Positions 7,111-14,102 of a DNA stretch of 39,733 nucleotides are shown here, piece after piece (the stretch's first letter is position 1; each line of letters begins with the position of its first letter). The position numbers were made by a program, and so were the translations under genes. The notes beneath the pieces are model-generated. The model was given only the letters and a program-made list of their open reading frames with translations, was not told the origin of the DNA and searched no databases. This DNA comes from Nautiliaceae bacterium (GTDB taxonomy: Bacteria; Campylobacterota; Campylobacteria; Campylobacterales; Nautiliaceae). The DNA is taken from the NCBI GenBank assembly GCA_027062625.1, contig JAMOSZ010000040.1, positions 1 to 39,733 on the forward strand, given 5' to 3'.

Positions 7111-7881
7111 TTACCCCTCCTTTTTGTAGAGGATTATAGCGTCTCCATTACGATTTACATCGTAATAGAGACACTCCCCTATTTTTTCTTCTTGAGAATG
7201 TCCTGCATAATAATATAACTCGCCATTTTTCTTAAAGAACCCTGCTCTACTAGATAGAGCATAGATTATTTTTAATTTTGTGATTTTATGATTTATTAGT
7301 ACAGCGTTATAATCGCCTAATACATAAAGGCACTTTTCGCCCCTGAAAATAGGGGCGGTTATATCCCTGCTATAATTTTGATAATCAAGCTCTTTAAAAT
7401 GAATATTTTTTTCAAAAAGCTTTCTTCTCTCTTCTTTAAGCCTAATCTTTTCTTTTACTACTACATAATTTAAATACCCTTTATTTTCTAGAATATCTTT
7501 TACAACCTCAATTTGAAATCTTTCAAACTCTCCTCTTAATTTTTGTAAGAGGAGAGAATTGATTTTTTCAATTATTGATTTAGGTAGGAATTTATTTTGG
7601 TAGAAGTAATATCCTATTTCAAATATACTATGATTTCTTTTTACAAAAGGATCAATGAAGGAAGCGTAAAACAAATTAATTGCCTCTTCATCGTTTTTCA
7701 ATACAATGCAAGAGAATAATTTATAATTATTTTGTAATTTTTCTTCACCTGCGAAGTCGCTATTATAATCGTGGCTTGTAAAATAATCATTCACGAAGCC
7801 GCCTTTGAAAAAATCCAAAGTAGCTTCTTTATCCGCCACTTTTTTAAAAGCCTCTAAATAAATTTTTTTAATTGTTTCCAT
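7111..7881 (-). CDS. unknown early protein (256 aa)
   Basis: A 256-residue protein with mixed charged helices to about residue 160 and a more beta-like C-terminus (CLYVLGDYNAVLINHKITKL onward, ending NGDAIILYKKEG). No motif or family recognised. It starts after GGAGAAAAA and is separated from the upstream XRE gene by an 88-base spacer holding a strong hairpin. It is the longest early gene without an assignment. Confidence 0.65.
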   Translation of the reverse strand: METIKKIYLEAFKKVADKEATLDFFKGGFVNDYFTSHDYNSDFAGEEKLQNNYKLFSCIVLKNDEEAINLFYASFIDPFVKRNHSIFEIGYYFYQNKFLPKSIIEKINSLLLQKLRGEFERFQIEVVKDILENKGYLNYVVVKEKIRLKEERRKLFEKNIHFKELDYQNYSRDITAPIFRGEKCLYVLGDYNAVLINHKITKLKIIYALSSRAGFFKKNGELYYYAGHSQEEKIGECLYYDVNRNGDAIILYKKEG

Positions 7882-7924
7882 TTTTTCTCCTTAATTTAAT
7901 TATTTTTCACCCCATCTCCAAACC

Positions 7925-7970
7925 GCTCTCCACCTATAAAGCCTCCGTAGAGACCTTACAGGTAGGGAGC
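7925..7970 (-). other. intercistronic RNA hairpin with UACG tetraloop (H0)
   Basis: The minus-strand transcript folds into a stem of about 20 bp with one C.A mismatch and four G.U pairs, capped by C(UACG)G, a member of the very stable UNCG tetraloop class. It begins at the stop codon of the XRE gene. No U-tract follows, so it is not a standard intrinsic terminator. The G.U positions would be A.C mismatches in a plus-strand transcript, so the functional strand is minus. Confidence 0.6.
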
Positions 7971-8155
7971 TATTTTAAAAGCTCCAAAAGCTCCTCTACC
8001 TTAATTCCTAAAAACTCCGCCAGCGGTTTTAAATACTGCGTGGGGAGCTTGTTTGTTTTAAGATAATAATTTAAAGTTTGTCTTTTAATTCCTAAGTAGC
8101 GAGCCACGCTTGCTTGCGTGACCCCTTTTTGTTTAAGATAATCTTTTAACTGCAT
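7970..8155 (-). CDS. XRE/Cro-type helix-turn-helix regulator
   Basis: A 61-residue protein consisting of a single XRE domain: MQLKDYLKQKGVTQASVARYLGIKRQTLNYYL contains the helix-turn-helix (13-32), followed by a third helix region IKVEELLELL. The size is that of phage Cro proteins. It could repress the 86-bp repeated promoter regions upstream of the early operon. It overlaps the previous gene by 10 bases and has GGAGGG upstream. The next gene is separated by a stable hairpin. Confidence 0.85.
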   Translation of the reverse strand: MQLKDYLKQKGVTQASVARYLGIKRQTLNYYLKTNKLPTQYLKPLAEFLGIKVEELLELLK

Positions 8156-8496
8156 TTTGCCCTCCTTTGTTTTCTTTTTGCTTCTTCTGCTCTAAGCCAA
8201 TATTTTAAAGTCAGCGGGCTTTTATTGCCCGCTAGTTTTATTTCTCTTAAAAATCTACCCCACACCCTGTCTATAAGCTCTTTTGGTGGGGATATTATTA
8301 ACGGATTGTTAAATCCTAAATTATATTCTATTTTCTCAACCTCATCTGCTTTGTATCCACTCAAAAACAACTCCCATAATTCATCTTCAAGCCATTTATC
8401 ATCAATCTCCACCTCAACCTCAAACCTTTTTTTGTCAAGGTTGAGGGGAGATGTGATATAGCACATTTCCTTGATGTCTCTTAATCCCTCAGTCAT
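8146..8496 (-). CDS. unknown early protein (116 aa)
   Basis: A 116-residue protein with an acidic middle (EVEVEIDDKWLEDELWELF) and a strongly basic tail (RAEEAKRKQRRAKCS). It overlaps the ERF gene as ATGA and the XRE gene by 10 bases, so it is translated as part of the recombination cluster. No domain recognised. Confidence 0.65.
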   Translation of the reverse strand: MTEGLRDIKEMCYITSPLNLDKKRFEVEVEIDDKWLEDELWELFLSGYKADEVEKIEYNLGFNNPLIISPPKELIDRVWGRFLREIKLAGNKSPLTLKYWLRAEEAKRKQRRAKCS

Positions 8497-9110
8497 TCCC
8501 CCACCTCCTCTGTTTTTTGAGGGGAACTGTTTAGTAGCTCCTCCTCTTTTTTGATTTTTTCTAATTTTTTTAGTAAGACATCTTTTGCTTTATAATAGGC
8601 TTCTTCGTTTAACTCATCTACGCTCCCAACTCCAAGCCACTTTAAAAACTTCTTAACATCCGATTTTGTGGCTTGGAGAAGAGATAATATCTCTTCTTTT
8701 TCTTTTTTTGCAATACTTTTCTGTCCGTGAGCGTCATTGTCCTCATCGCTCGCAATACCTACTGCGAGCGAGAGGCCGTAACGCCTTAAATAAGTTAATC
8801 CACTCCCTATGCTTTGATAATCATTCATCCCCCTGAGCTGGTTGTAGGGGGCGGCAACTTTGCTTTCTATAAATTCATCCTCATAAAAGAGAGTGGTAGT
8901 GACCTCTAAAACACCCTCTTTGAAAAAATTTGATGTTTGGATGAAGCTTATTCCGTGCTTAGCAAGCACTCCTCTCACGATTTTCAGCACTTCATCAAGA
9001 GGGGCGTATTTATATCCATACCCCTCTTTTGACTTATTTGCATCTCTCAACTCTGCCTGAGCTTTGGCGAGAGCTGAGGTTAGTTTTGAGATATTATTGC
9101 TTCTACTCAT
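8493..9110 (-). CDS. erf: ERF-family single-strand DNA annealing protein
   Basis: A 205-residue protein. The conserved ERF core is visible: NISKLTSALAKAQAELRDANKSKEGYGYKYAPLDEVLKIV near 5-45, the beta region LEVTTTLFYEDE, and the hallmark SIGSGLTYLRRYGLSLAVGIA followed by DEDNDAHG (about 101-130). ERF proteins anneal complementary ssDNA and drive phage recombination and genome circularisation. With the RecE-like exonuclease two genes upstream it forms a two-component recombination system. The C-terminus is charged and probably flexible. GGAGG precedes the start. Confidence 0.9.
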   Translation of the reverse strand: MSRSNNISKLTSALAKAQAELRDANKSKEGYGYKYAPLDEVLKIVRGVLAKHGISFIQTSNFFKEGVLEVTTTLFYEDEFIESKVAAPYNQLRGMNDYQSIGSGLTYLRRYGLSLAVGIASDEDNDAHGQKSIAKKEKEEILSLLQATKSDVKKFLKWLGVGSVDELNEEAYYKAKDVLLKKLEKIKKEEELLNSSPQKTEEVGE

Positions 9111-9393
9111 CTTTTGCCTCCTCTAATTTTTTGTTTACTTTTTTAATTTTTTGTCTTTCATTATCTACAAAATTTTTAATTTCAATTAAAACCTCATCAA
9201 ACTCATCAAAATTATTTACTTCAACATAAAGCTCTCCTGTATTATAATCATATTTAACATCAGGGAAGCTATTATAATCAATAACACTTCTCACATTATC
9301 TATTTTAGGAGCAGTTATAATAAACTCTTCTCTCTCTTCTATAAATTTAACCCCTAACTCTTTTAAAAATTTATTCATTTTAATTTTCAACAT
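9103..9393 (-). CDS. unknown small early protein between exonuclease and ERF
   Basis: A 96-residue lysine- and glutamate-rich protein with a beta-hairpin-like middle (DVKYDYNTGELYVEVNNFDEF) and a coiled-coil-like C-terminus. It starts after a strong GAGGAGGTG and overlaps the erf start by 8 bases. Genes in this position sometimes encode exonuclease or annealase helpers, but nothing in the sequence proves it. Confidence 0.6.
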   Translation of the reverse strand: MLKIKMNKFLKELGVKFIEEREEFIITAPKIDNVRSVIDYNSFPDVKYDYNTGELYVEVNNFDEFDEVLIEIKNFVDNERQKIKKVNKKLEEAKDE

Positions 9394-9394
9394 C

Positions 9395-9460
9395 TTACAC
9401 CTCCTCTTTTGATTTTAGATATAATTCTTTTATAACATCATAAGCCTCTCTTGCTCTCAT
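9395..9460 (-). CDS. possible 21-codon leader peptide
   Basis: An ATG at 9460, twelve bases after the exonuclease stop, opens 21 codons (MRAREAYDVIKELYLKSKEE...) ending one base before the next start and carrying that gene's ribosome-binding site in its last codons. There is no ribosome-binding site of its own, so it could only be reached by reinitiation. Weak candidate. Confidence 0.2.
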   Translation of the reverse strand: MRAREAYDVIKELYLKSKEEV

Positions 9461-9472
9461 TTTTTTATTTTT

Positions 9473-10288
9473 TTAAAGATACATATACATCGCCCAATTT
9501 GGCAATGTTACATCATTAATTTTCTTAAAACCGCCCTCCACAAAATCAAATTGTCCCTCTTCCCAAGTGTCGTGCTTTAAGCACCATTTGAATTTGAAGA
9601 GGGCTTTTTGCAACAACTCTTCACCCCAATTAACCCACTCGGGTGTATGGCGGAAGTATCCAGCCCCCGAATAATCCAGCTTAGACACTCCCGCAAAAAT
9701 AAAGTCGGCAACCTGTATGCCGTTCTGATTTAAAACTTCACGATAAACCGCCTCTTGCAACGGATACAAATGATTTGCAGAGGCTTTTGCAAAATCATCA
9801 GGGGTCGCTTCTGACCCCATTGTTTTTAAATCTATTACAACATACCCAGCCTTAGTCTTAACTAAAAGGTCGGGTCTGCACTTAACTTCCACTCCGTCAA
9901 TTTCTCCAAAAAATGACCTTTCAGCTACACCCGCACTCAACCACTCTTTGAATTTTGGGAGTGCAAGGATTTTATCCCTCATACTCTCCACCAACTGCAT
10001 ATCATCAGGGGATAATACAACTTTCCCCTCATTATCAGCAAGGAATTTTTCCCACTCTTCACGCCCCGCTTTTGTGCGTTTATTTACTTGCGGGGCAACT
10101 ACAAATTCATCGCTAAAACTTTCAGGCTCCAATACAATTTTATGGAGGGCTGAGCCTATATCTAGGCTTTTGCCCTCAATCTTTAACTCCCCGTCCCAAA
10201 TTTGCTTAAACTTCTTAGCATTCCTCAGGACTTCTTTTAACAAAGAAGCCCCGAGGGCTTTTGAATTATGATATTCTTTATTTGTCAT
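9473..10288 (-). CDS. RecE-like PD-(D/E)XK exonuclease
   Basis: A 271-residue protein. The start NKEYHNSKALGASLLKEVLRNAKKF and SALHKIVLEPE (47-57) are typical of RecE/exodeoxyribonuclease VIII-like nucleases (DUF3799 type). The catalytic core is visible: CRPDLLV (137-143) giving the aspartate and VVIDLKT (150-156) giving D-x-K. It would chew the 5' strand of double-stranded ends to feed the ERF annealase. GGAGAG precedes the ATG at 10288, and hairpin H1 separates it from the preceding gene. Confidence 0.9.
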   Translation of the reverse strand: MTNKEYHNSKALGASLLKEVLRNAKKFKQIWDGELKIEGKSLDIGSALHKIVLEPESFSDEFVVAPQVNKRTKAGREEWEKFLADNEGKVVLSPDDMQLVESMRDKILALPKFKEWLSAGVAERSFFGEIDGVEVKCRPDLLVKTKAGYVVIDLKTMGSEATPDDFAKASANHLYPLQEAVYREVLNQNGIQVADFIFAGVSKLDYSGAGYFRHTPEWVNWGEELLQKALFKFKWCLKHDTWEEGQFDFVEGGFKKINDVTLPNWAMYMYL

Positions 10289-10321
10289 TTACTCTCCTTT
10301 TGCTCCTTTTTTTTGATTTTT

Positions 10322-10362
10322 TCTTTACATTAAAAAGCTCTAAAAGCTCTTTAATGTAAAGA
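10322..10362 (-). other. intercistronic RNA hairpin (H1)
   Basis: An 18-bp stem with a 5-base loop lies 16 bases after the stop of the 10379 gene. The one position that mismatches on the plus strand (A.C) becomes a G.U pair on the minus strand. An A-rich stretch including AAAAAATC and a GGAG site follow, so it lacks the U-tract of an intrinsic terminator. The core TTTACATTAAA is shared with H2 and, nearly, with H3. Confidence 0.6.
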
Positions 10363-10378
10363 AAAAAGGGAGAGGGGG

Positions 10379-10690
10379 TTAAAATTTACTTAAAAATTCA
10401 ATTAAATTTTCTTTCTCTTTTTTTATTTTTTCTATTTCTTCTTCATCTGCGTCCCAGTTGATTGAGTTTTCAAACCACTCCTCAACCTCATTTGTGTTGT
10501 CGGTAATATCCTCCCATTCAAACCCACTTGCAATGTATAATACTCCATCATCGGCTTTTATAATATTAACGCAAACAGCGCCATCTCCTTCACCGAAACA
10601 ATCACCTCCTATAAGGAGGTCTTCAAATTTATTGAAGAACTCTTCATATCCTATTTCTTTGAATTCTTTTATAAGCTCTTGTTTATTCAT
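10379..10690 (-). CDS. acidic unknown protein, first gene of the early operon
   Basis: A 103-residue, very acidic protein (ends in an EEEIEKIKKEKE stretch). It has an internal segment GGDCFGEGDGAVCVNIIKADDGVLYIASG. DNA-mimic and nuclease-inhibitor proteins are often first in phage early operons and acidic like this, but no family is recognised, so that is speculation. It lies directly behind a consensus promoter with a long A-rich leader and a GGAGC ribosome-binding site. Confidence 0.65.
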   Translation of the reverse strand: MNKQELIKEFKEIGYEEFFNKFEDLLIGGDCFGEGDGAVCVNIIKADDGVLYIASGFEWEDITDNTNEVEEWFENSINWDADEEEIEKIKKEKENLIEFLSKF

Positions 10691-10717
10691 CTTTGCTCCT
10701 TTTTCTTGTTTTTCTTG

Positions 10718-10803
10718 TTTTTTTTGTTTTTCTTGATGTAATTGTATAACATTCTTTTACATTTGTCAAGGGATTTTAGACAAAATAGAGAGAAATTTTA
10801 GAA
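10718..10803. repeat. 86-bp direct repeat, copy A (early promoter region)
   Basis: Bases 10718-10803 are identical to 13053-13138. The unit contains a minus-strand consensus promoter, its A-rich leader and a TTGTC...GACAA inverted repeat. In copy A it drives the early operon that starts at 10690. Confidence 0.95.
10741..10769 (-). promoter_or_regulatory. consensus sigma70-type promoter of the early operon
   Basis: On the minus strand the -35 box is TTGACA (10764-10769), the spacer is 17 bases, and the -10 box is TACAAT (10741-10746). This is near consensus. Transcription would start near 10734 with an unstructured A-rich leader of about 45 bases before the ATG at 10690. A TTGTC-N11-GACAA inverted repeat (10763-10783) overlaps the -35 box and is a natural operator, perhaps for the XRE protein. 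Confidence 0.8.
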
Positions 10804-10824
10804 AATTTCTAAATTTGATATACT
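10791..10824 (+). promoter_or_regulatory. candidate lysozyme promoter with palindrome
   Basis: A perfect 9+2+9 palindrome, AGAAATTTT and its complement, covers 10791-10810. A TATACT box follows at 10819-10824, about 20 bases before the lysozyme ATG. No clear -35. The palindrome may be an operator delaying lysis. It is not part of the second copy of the 86-bp repeat beyond base 10803. Confidence 0.4.
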
Positions 10825-10843
10825 TCTTAAAAAAGGAGACACA

Positions 10844-11473
10844 ATGAGCTTTGATTTAGCGTTTGAAGTTTTAGAACTTGCTGAGGGGGGATATGCTGAT
10901 AATCCCTTAGACGAAGGTAAAGAGACATATAAAGGAATAAGCAGGAGGTGGCATCCTACTTGGGAGGGGTGGTATATAATTGATAGCGTGAAAAATTACA
11001 TAGGATACGACGGAACTGATGAGGCAAAGAGAGAGCTAAATGAGCAGTTGGAGGGGAATTATGCACTGCAACAACTAGTAAGAGAGTTTTACAAAAAAAA
11101 CTATTGGGATAAGTTTAACGGAGACAACTTGCCGTTTGAGATTGGAGCAAAACTTTTGGAGCAAAGCGTTTTGCTTGGAACGGGCGGAAAAGGGGCTTTG
11201 CATTTACAAAAGGCAATTAACCTAGAAAAACAAAGGATAGGAGATTACAATTACATAAAAGAGGATGGGGTTATTGGTAAAGGCACACTTGGCGAGCTTA
11301 ACAAACTAAATAAAAACTTTATCTTAAAGTGGCTTACACTTATACAGGAGAGCGAATTGTTGCAGGAGATTTTTGATAAACCACAAAAAATAATTTTTTA
11401 TCAAGGGTGGAAAAATAGAATTAATAAAAGCCTTAAAAAGATAGCGGAAATTCAAGGGGATAGGTTAAGTTAA
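10844..11473 (+). CDS. GH108-type muramidase (endolysin)
   Basis: A 209-residue protein. Residues 5-40 match the N-acetylmuramidase (glycosyl hydrolase 108) start: LAEGGYADNPLDEGKETYKGISRRWHP, with E14 of the EGGY motif as the expected catalytic acid. The second half (LLEQSVLLGTGGKGALHLQKAINL onward) corresponds to the predicted peptidoglycan-binding domain usual in this family. No signal peptide, so a holin is needed. It stands alone on the plus strand between minus-strand blocks, with its own AAGGAG ribosome-binding site and probably its own promoter. Confidence 0.85.
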   Translation: MSFDLAFEVLELAEGGYADNPLDEGKETYKGISRRWHPTWEGWYIIDSVKNYIGYDGTDEAKRELNEQLEGNYALQQLVREFYKKNYWDKFNGDNLPFEIGAKLLEQSVLLGTGGKGALHLQKAINLEKQRIGDYNYIKEDGVIGKGTLGELNKLNKNFILKWLTLIQESELLQEIFDKPQKIIFYQGWKNRINKSLKKIAEIQGDRLS

Positions 11474-11517
11474 AGTGGTTGGCACTAAAAATAGAGAGAG
11501 TCTCTTTTCTTGTCTTT

Positions 11518-11559
11518 TCTTTACATTAAAAAACTCCGTAAAGCTCTTTAATGTAGAGA
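11518..11559 (-). other. intercistronic RNA hairpin (H2)
   Basis: An 18-position stem with a 6-base loop, 11 bases after the stop of the 11571 gene, nearly identical to H1 in its outer half. Two of its plus-strand A.C mismatches become G.U on the minus strand; a third imperfect position behaves the other way. Lying between convergent genes, it could also stop plus-strand transcription from the lysozyme, but no U-tract follows on either side. Confidence 0.5.
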
Positions 11560-11570
11560 AAGGAGGGCTT

Positions 11571-12170
11571 TTAACCCTCATCTACCTTAAAGAGGTAAAG
11601 TAAGATGGGGTTAGGCCATGGTCCTTCTTCCTCTGATAAGAAGAAGAATTTCCCCCCTTTCTTTACTAATTTAATATCTTTTCTTGCAAAATATTTATTC
11701 AATAAGTTGTGTAAAATTTTAATATCTTTTTCATTTAAGTTGCATTCATATTCTATTAAAGACTCGTCCCAATGCTCATAAATCTTGTATTTTTTATTTT
11801 TTTTAAGCCTAAAAGATGTGATGTTTTTTCTTAAAAGCTCTTGAATGAGCTTTATTTCATTTTCAACAAGACTAATACTTTCTGAAATCATTCCTCTCTG
11901 ATTATCGTTGTAATCAATATTCCTTTTACAATGTCTGCATTCATCAGTATATGCACCAAACACCTCTTCACACTCCTCATAAGTGTAAAGAGGGTCATAC
12001 ATTTCATATTCCTCTTCAAGATATTTAAGGGTTTCTTTACACTCTTGAATTCTTTTTCTTAATGAATTCTTTGTTACAACCACTTCTTCTTTTTCTTCTT
12101 TTTTTAAAGGTATTTCTATTTTATAATCATCTAAAATTTTTCTTAACAAATTTTTTGTTAAAATGTCCAT
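11571..12170 (-). CDS. unknown cysteine-containing protein (199 aa)
   Basis: A 199-residue charged protein. The middle holds cysteines spaced C-x(13)-C-x2-C (YEECEEVFGAYTDECRHC, about 65-82), possibly a metal site. Residues 35-60 and 90-115 look like helices that pair as a coiled coil. No family recognised. Start context AAAGGAGATGAAATG is the same as for the next gene upstream, so the two share a leader design. Confidence 0.6.
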   Translation of the reverse strand: MDILTKNLLRKILDDYKIEIPLKKEEKEEVVVTKNSLRKRIQECKETLKYLEEEYEMYDPLYTYEECEEVFGAYTDECRHCKRNIDYNDNQRGMISESISLVENEIKLIQELLRKNITSFRLKKNKKYKIYEHWDESLIEYECNLNEKDIKILHNLLNKYFARKDIKLVKKGGKFFFLSEEEGPWPNPILLYLFKVDEG

Positions 12171-12204
12171 TTCATCTCCTTTTTTTGTTTTTTGATTTTT
12201 TTAG

Positions 12205-12255
12205 CCCATCGGCTTACATAACTTGACAGGACGTCAAGTTATGTAAACAGACGGG
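12205..12255 (-). other. intercistronic RNA hairpin (H4)
   Basis: A perfect 14-bp inner stem (TTACATAACTTGAC and complement, loop of 5) is extended by a 6-bp outer stem whose only plus-strand mismatch becomes G.U on the minus strand. It starts 11 bases after the stop of the 12267 gene and is followed by an A-rich stretch and GGAG. Confidence 0.6.
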
Positions 12256-12266
12256 GAGGGGAGCTG

Positions 12267-12590
12267 TTATTCCTCTATTTCTTCCACAATCACTTCCCCC
12301 GTTTCTGGGTCTGTGATTTTTAGGGGGATAAATTTTCCCCCTGTTTCTTCAACAACATCATCAGCGTCATCAGCTTTTGCCTCCTCTACCAATTCCTCCT
12401 CCGTCCATCTTCCATACCTCCACGAATAGTCGTGGAGGTCGTCCCTATTTTCAAACCAAGCACCGCCTTCATTCCAAAGGCGGTTGATGGTTCTTTCTAT
12501 ATCAAATTCTGTTTCCTCTTCATTTACCTCGCAATACCCTAATACTTCCAAGCTATTCCAAGTTTTCCCAATAATTGTAATTACTTCCAT
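12267..12590 (-). CDS. acidic unknown protein (107 aa)
   Basis: A 107-residue, strongly acidic protein with an aromatic cluster (WNEGGAWFENRDDLHDYSWRYGRW, about 39-62) and a C-terminus of the type LKITDPETGEVIVEEIEE. No known family. Acidity and place behind the duplicated early promoter fit a host-takeover or inhibitor protein, but this is inference. Hairpins H4 and H3 lie on its two sides. Confidence 0.6.
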   Translation of the reverse strand: MEVITIIGKTWNSLEVLGYCEVNEEETEFDIERTINRLWNEGGAWFENRDDLHDYSWRYGRWTEEELVEEAKADDADDVVEETGGKFIPLKITDPETGEVIVEEIEE

Positions 12591-12609
12591 TTCATCTCCT
12601 TTTTGTTTT

Positions 12610-12654
12610 TTTTCTACATTAAAAGACTTCGTAAAAGTCCTTTAATGTAGAAAA
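12610..12654 (-). other. intercistronic RNA hairpin (H3)
   Basis: A stem of about 20 bp (outer part T/A pairs, core CTACATTAAA...) with a 5-base loop, 11 bases after the stop of the 12666 gene. Its single plus-strand A.C mismatch becomes G.U on the minus strand. It is followed by A-rich sequence and the ribosome-binding site of the 12267 gene. Confidence 0.6.
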
Positions 12655-12665
12655 GAAAAGGGAGG

Positions 12666-13034
12666 CTACACAAATAATATTTTCCCTTTATGGGAGTGAA
12701 GTAGTACTGGTTCTTCACTCCCTCTTATTAAAGCAACAAAATCATCAATCTCCCTCTCTAAAAACTCTCTGTCCTCTTCATCTTCAAAAGACGAAGAGCA
12801 AGGGTTTATATATACAGTCGCCCACACCCCTGCCTCTTTTACTTTTTTACCTCCTCTCCACGCAACTAAGAAGCCATTAATTTCCCAGCTTCTTTTAGCT
12901 TGACAACAACCTGCATTGTAGTCATACTCAATTATACCAACGAGTGCCTGTCTTAAAAGCACTCTGATGTACGGAGAATTCTTTCTCCATACTTTTAATG
13001 TACCGTCTCCCCAAAAATTTTTTGCTTTTTCCAT
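12666..13034 (-). CDS. unknown protein (122 aa)
   Basis: A 122-residue protein with alternating beta-type segments, an internal CC pair (AGCCQAKRSW) and an acidic helix (FEDEEDREFLEREIDDF). No family recognised. It is first behind the second copy of the early promoter and has GGAGCG upstream, so it is expected to be expressed together with the early genes. Confidence 0.6.
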   Translation of the reverse strand: MEKAKNFWGDGTLKVWRKNSPYIRVLLRQALVGIIEYDYNAGCCQAKRSWEINGFLVAWRGGKKVKEAGVWATVYINPCSSSFEDEEDREFLEREIDDFVALIRGSEEPVLLHSHKGKILFV

Positions 13035-13052
13035 TTTCGCTCCTTTTTTTTA

Positions 13053-13138
13053 TTTTTTTTGTTTTTCTTGATGTAATTGTATAACATTCTTTTACATTTG
13101 TCAAGGGATTTTAGACAAAATAGAGAGAAATTTTAGAA
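13053..13138. repeat. 86-bp direct repeat, copy B (promoter of 13034-11571)
   Basis: Perfect copy of 10718-10803. The identity stops on each side within the non-coding spacer, so the promoter, leader and operator were duplicated without coding sequence. Confidence 0.95.
13076..13104 (-). promoter_or_regulatory. consensus sigma70-type promoter, second copy
   Basis: The -35 TTGACA is at 13099-13104 and the -10 TACAAT at 13076-13081, 17 bases apart, as in the early promoter. It would transcribe the 12666, 12267 and 11571 genes through an A-rich leader. The same TTGTC...GACAA inverted repeat overlaps the -35 box. Confidence 0.8.
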
Positions 13139-13194
13139 TTTTAAGCAAAAAAACATTAAACATAGGAAAAATGGGGATTGAAAAGAGAAGTAAT

Positions 13195-13271
13195 TGGTGG
13201 GCGGGGTAGGACTTGAACCTACGACCAATCAGTTATGAGCCGACTGCTCTAACCAGCTGAGCTACCCGCCC
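13195..13271 (-). tRNA. tRNA with anticodon CAU (Met, or Ile2 if lysidine-modified)
   Basis: The minus strand folds into a full cloverleaf: a 7-bp acceptor GGGCGGG/CCCGCCC, a D-arm GCTC/GAGC, an anticodon stem with two G.U pairs and loop CTCATAA, and a T-arm GTAGG/CCTAC with loop TTCAAGT. CCA is encoded (13195-13197). The paired first base excludes an initiator tRNA. It could be elongator Met or a CAU-Ile; identity elements alone do not settle this by eye. No integrase gene was found, so use as an attachment site is not supported. Confidence 0.95.
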
Positions 13272-13290
13272 TTGTGGTTAGAGGATAAAA

Positions 13291-13296
13291 ATTATA
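13291..13296 (-). promoter_or_regulatory. extended -10 promoter of the tRNA
   Basis: TGGTATAAT on the minus strand is a consensus extended -10 element, placed so that transcription starts a dozen bases before the tRNA. A -35 box is not apparent, as expected for extended -10 promoters. Confidence 0.55.
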
Positions 13297-13303
13297 CCAT
13301 AAT

Positions 13304-13789
13304 TTATTGTTTCTTTGTTAAAACCTCATCCTTAATCTTACTTCCAAGACTGCTCCCGTAATAGAAACCTATAATCCCTGCAATTATCGTCCCTAAAAGG
13401 AAACCTAAAATTGTATCTGCAAACCTTACGCTTTGCTGAGGTATTTGCATAGTTGTTACGATAAAGATATATGCAATTGCCGCTAAGCTCCACATAAGAG
13501 CGAATAAATTAACAAAATTCTTTGCAAACCAGCTCTCCTGTTTAAGCGCTACTTTTTGCATTTCTCTTGCACTTGCTCTATCTTGCAACATTAACTCCAA
13601 AAATGCTCTCTCCCTCTCTTGAAATTGCTTTAATCTTGCAATATCTGCGGGAGTGAGTGTTTGTTTTGTGTTTAAATCTATCCCTGTTTTTTCTTTTATA
13701 AGCTCAACTGCTTTATCTTTTCCTGCCTCTATAAAACTTTCTATTAATTCCAAACCTGCACTTGCAAGTATTCCGAATAAAGGTATCAT
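13304..13789 (-). CDS. holin-like protein with three TM segments
   Basis: A 161-residue protein. The N-terminal 80 residues are soluble and charged, then hydrophobic segments run from about 86 to 150, ending IIGFYYGSSLGSKIKDEVL. That ending is characteristic of the 'holin of 3TMs' family. It would permeabilise the inner membrane so that the GH108 lysozyme reaches the wall. It lies at the end of the tail operon, 1.8 kb from the lysozyme and on the other strand. AAGGAG precedes the start. Confidence 0.75.
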   Translation of the reverse strand: MIPLFGILASAGLELIESFIEAGKDKAVELIKEKTGIDLNTKQTLTPADIARLKQFQERERAFLELMLQDRASAREMQKVALKQESWFAKNFVNLFALMWSLAAIAYIFIVTTMQIPQQSVRFADTILGFLLGTIIAGIIGFYYGSSLGSKIKDEVLTKKQ

Positions 13790-13814
13790 TTTTGCTCCTT
13801 ATTTCATTTTAAGT

Positions 13815-14102
13815 TTAGTTTTTTAAAATTAAGTCTTCATTATAGATATAATCTTTATATCCTATTTCATCGTTTTCAACCGATACTTCAAGTTTGTAGT
13901 TTCCGGGTTTTAATTCTTCAAGTTCTCCTGATTTTATTCTTAATTCAAAGGTTGTATTATCATCACTTCTATCAAGTTCAGCCGTTTTAACAACTCTTTT
14001 TTCTATATCTTTTATAGAATAAAATGCTCTATATTCAGGCTCAATTATGCCATCTATATATTCAAAGTCTATAAAAATACTTTCATCTAGGTATTTAATC
14101 AT
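13815..14102 (-). CDS. small tail-region protein, beta-sandwich-like
   Basis: A 95-residue protein with alternating beta-strand sequence (FELRIKSGELEELKPGNYKLEVSVEND) like an immunoglobulin-type or baseplate attachment domain. It overlaps the previous gene by 8 bases and lies among presumed fibre and baseplate genes. A virion role is inferred from position only. Confidence 0.55.
   Translation of the reverse strand: MIKYLDESIFIDFEYIDGIIEPEYRAFYSIKDIEKRVVKTAELDRSDDNTTFELRIKSGELEELKPGNYKLEVSVENDEIGYKDYIYNEDLILKN

Noticed and set aside
10322-12654. Hairpins read as intrinsic terminators
   Set aside because: No U-tract follows on the strand supported by the G.U pairs; A-rich leaders and ribosome-binding sites follow instead.
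12666-13034. Reading the 12666 gene as an anti-CRISPR
   Set aside because: No sequence evidence; only its early-promoter position would suggest it.
10718-13138. 86-bp repeats as a CRISPR or transposon end
   Set aside because: Only two copies 2.3 kb apart, containing a promoter; no transposase between them, not inverted, no regular spacing.
13195-13271. tRNA as a phage attachment site
   Set aside because: The tRNA is complete, no integrase is present, and no second copy of its 3' end was noticed in the window.
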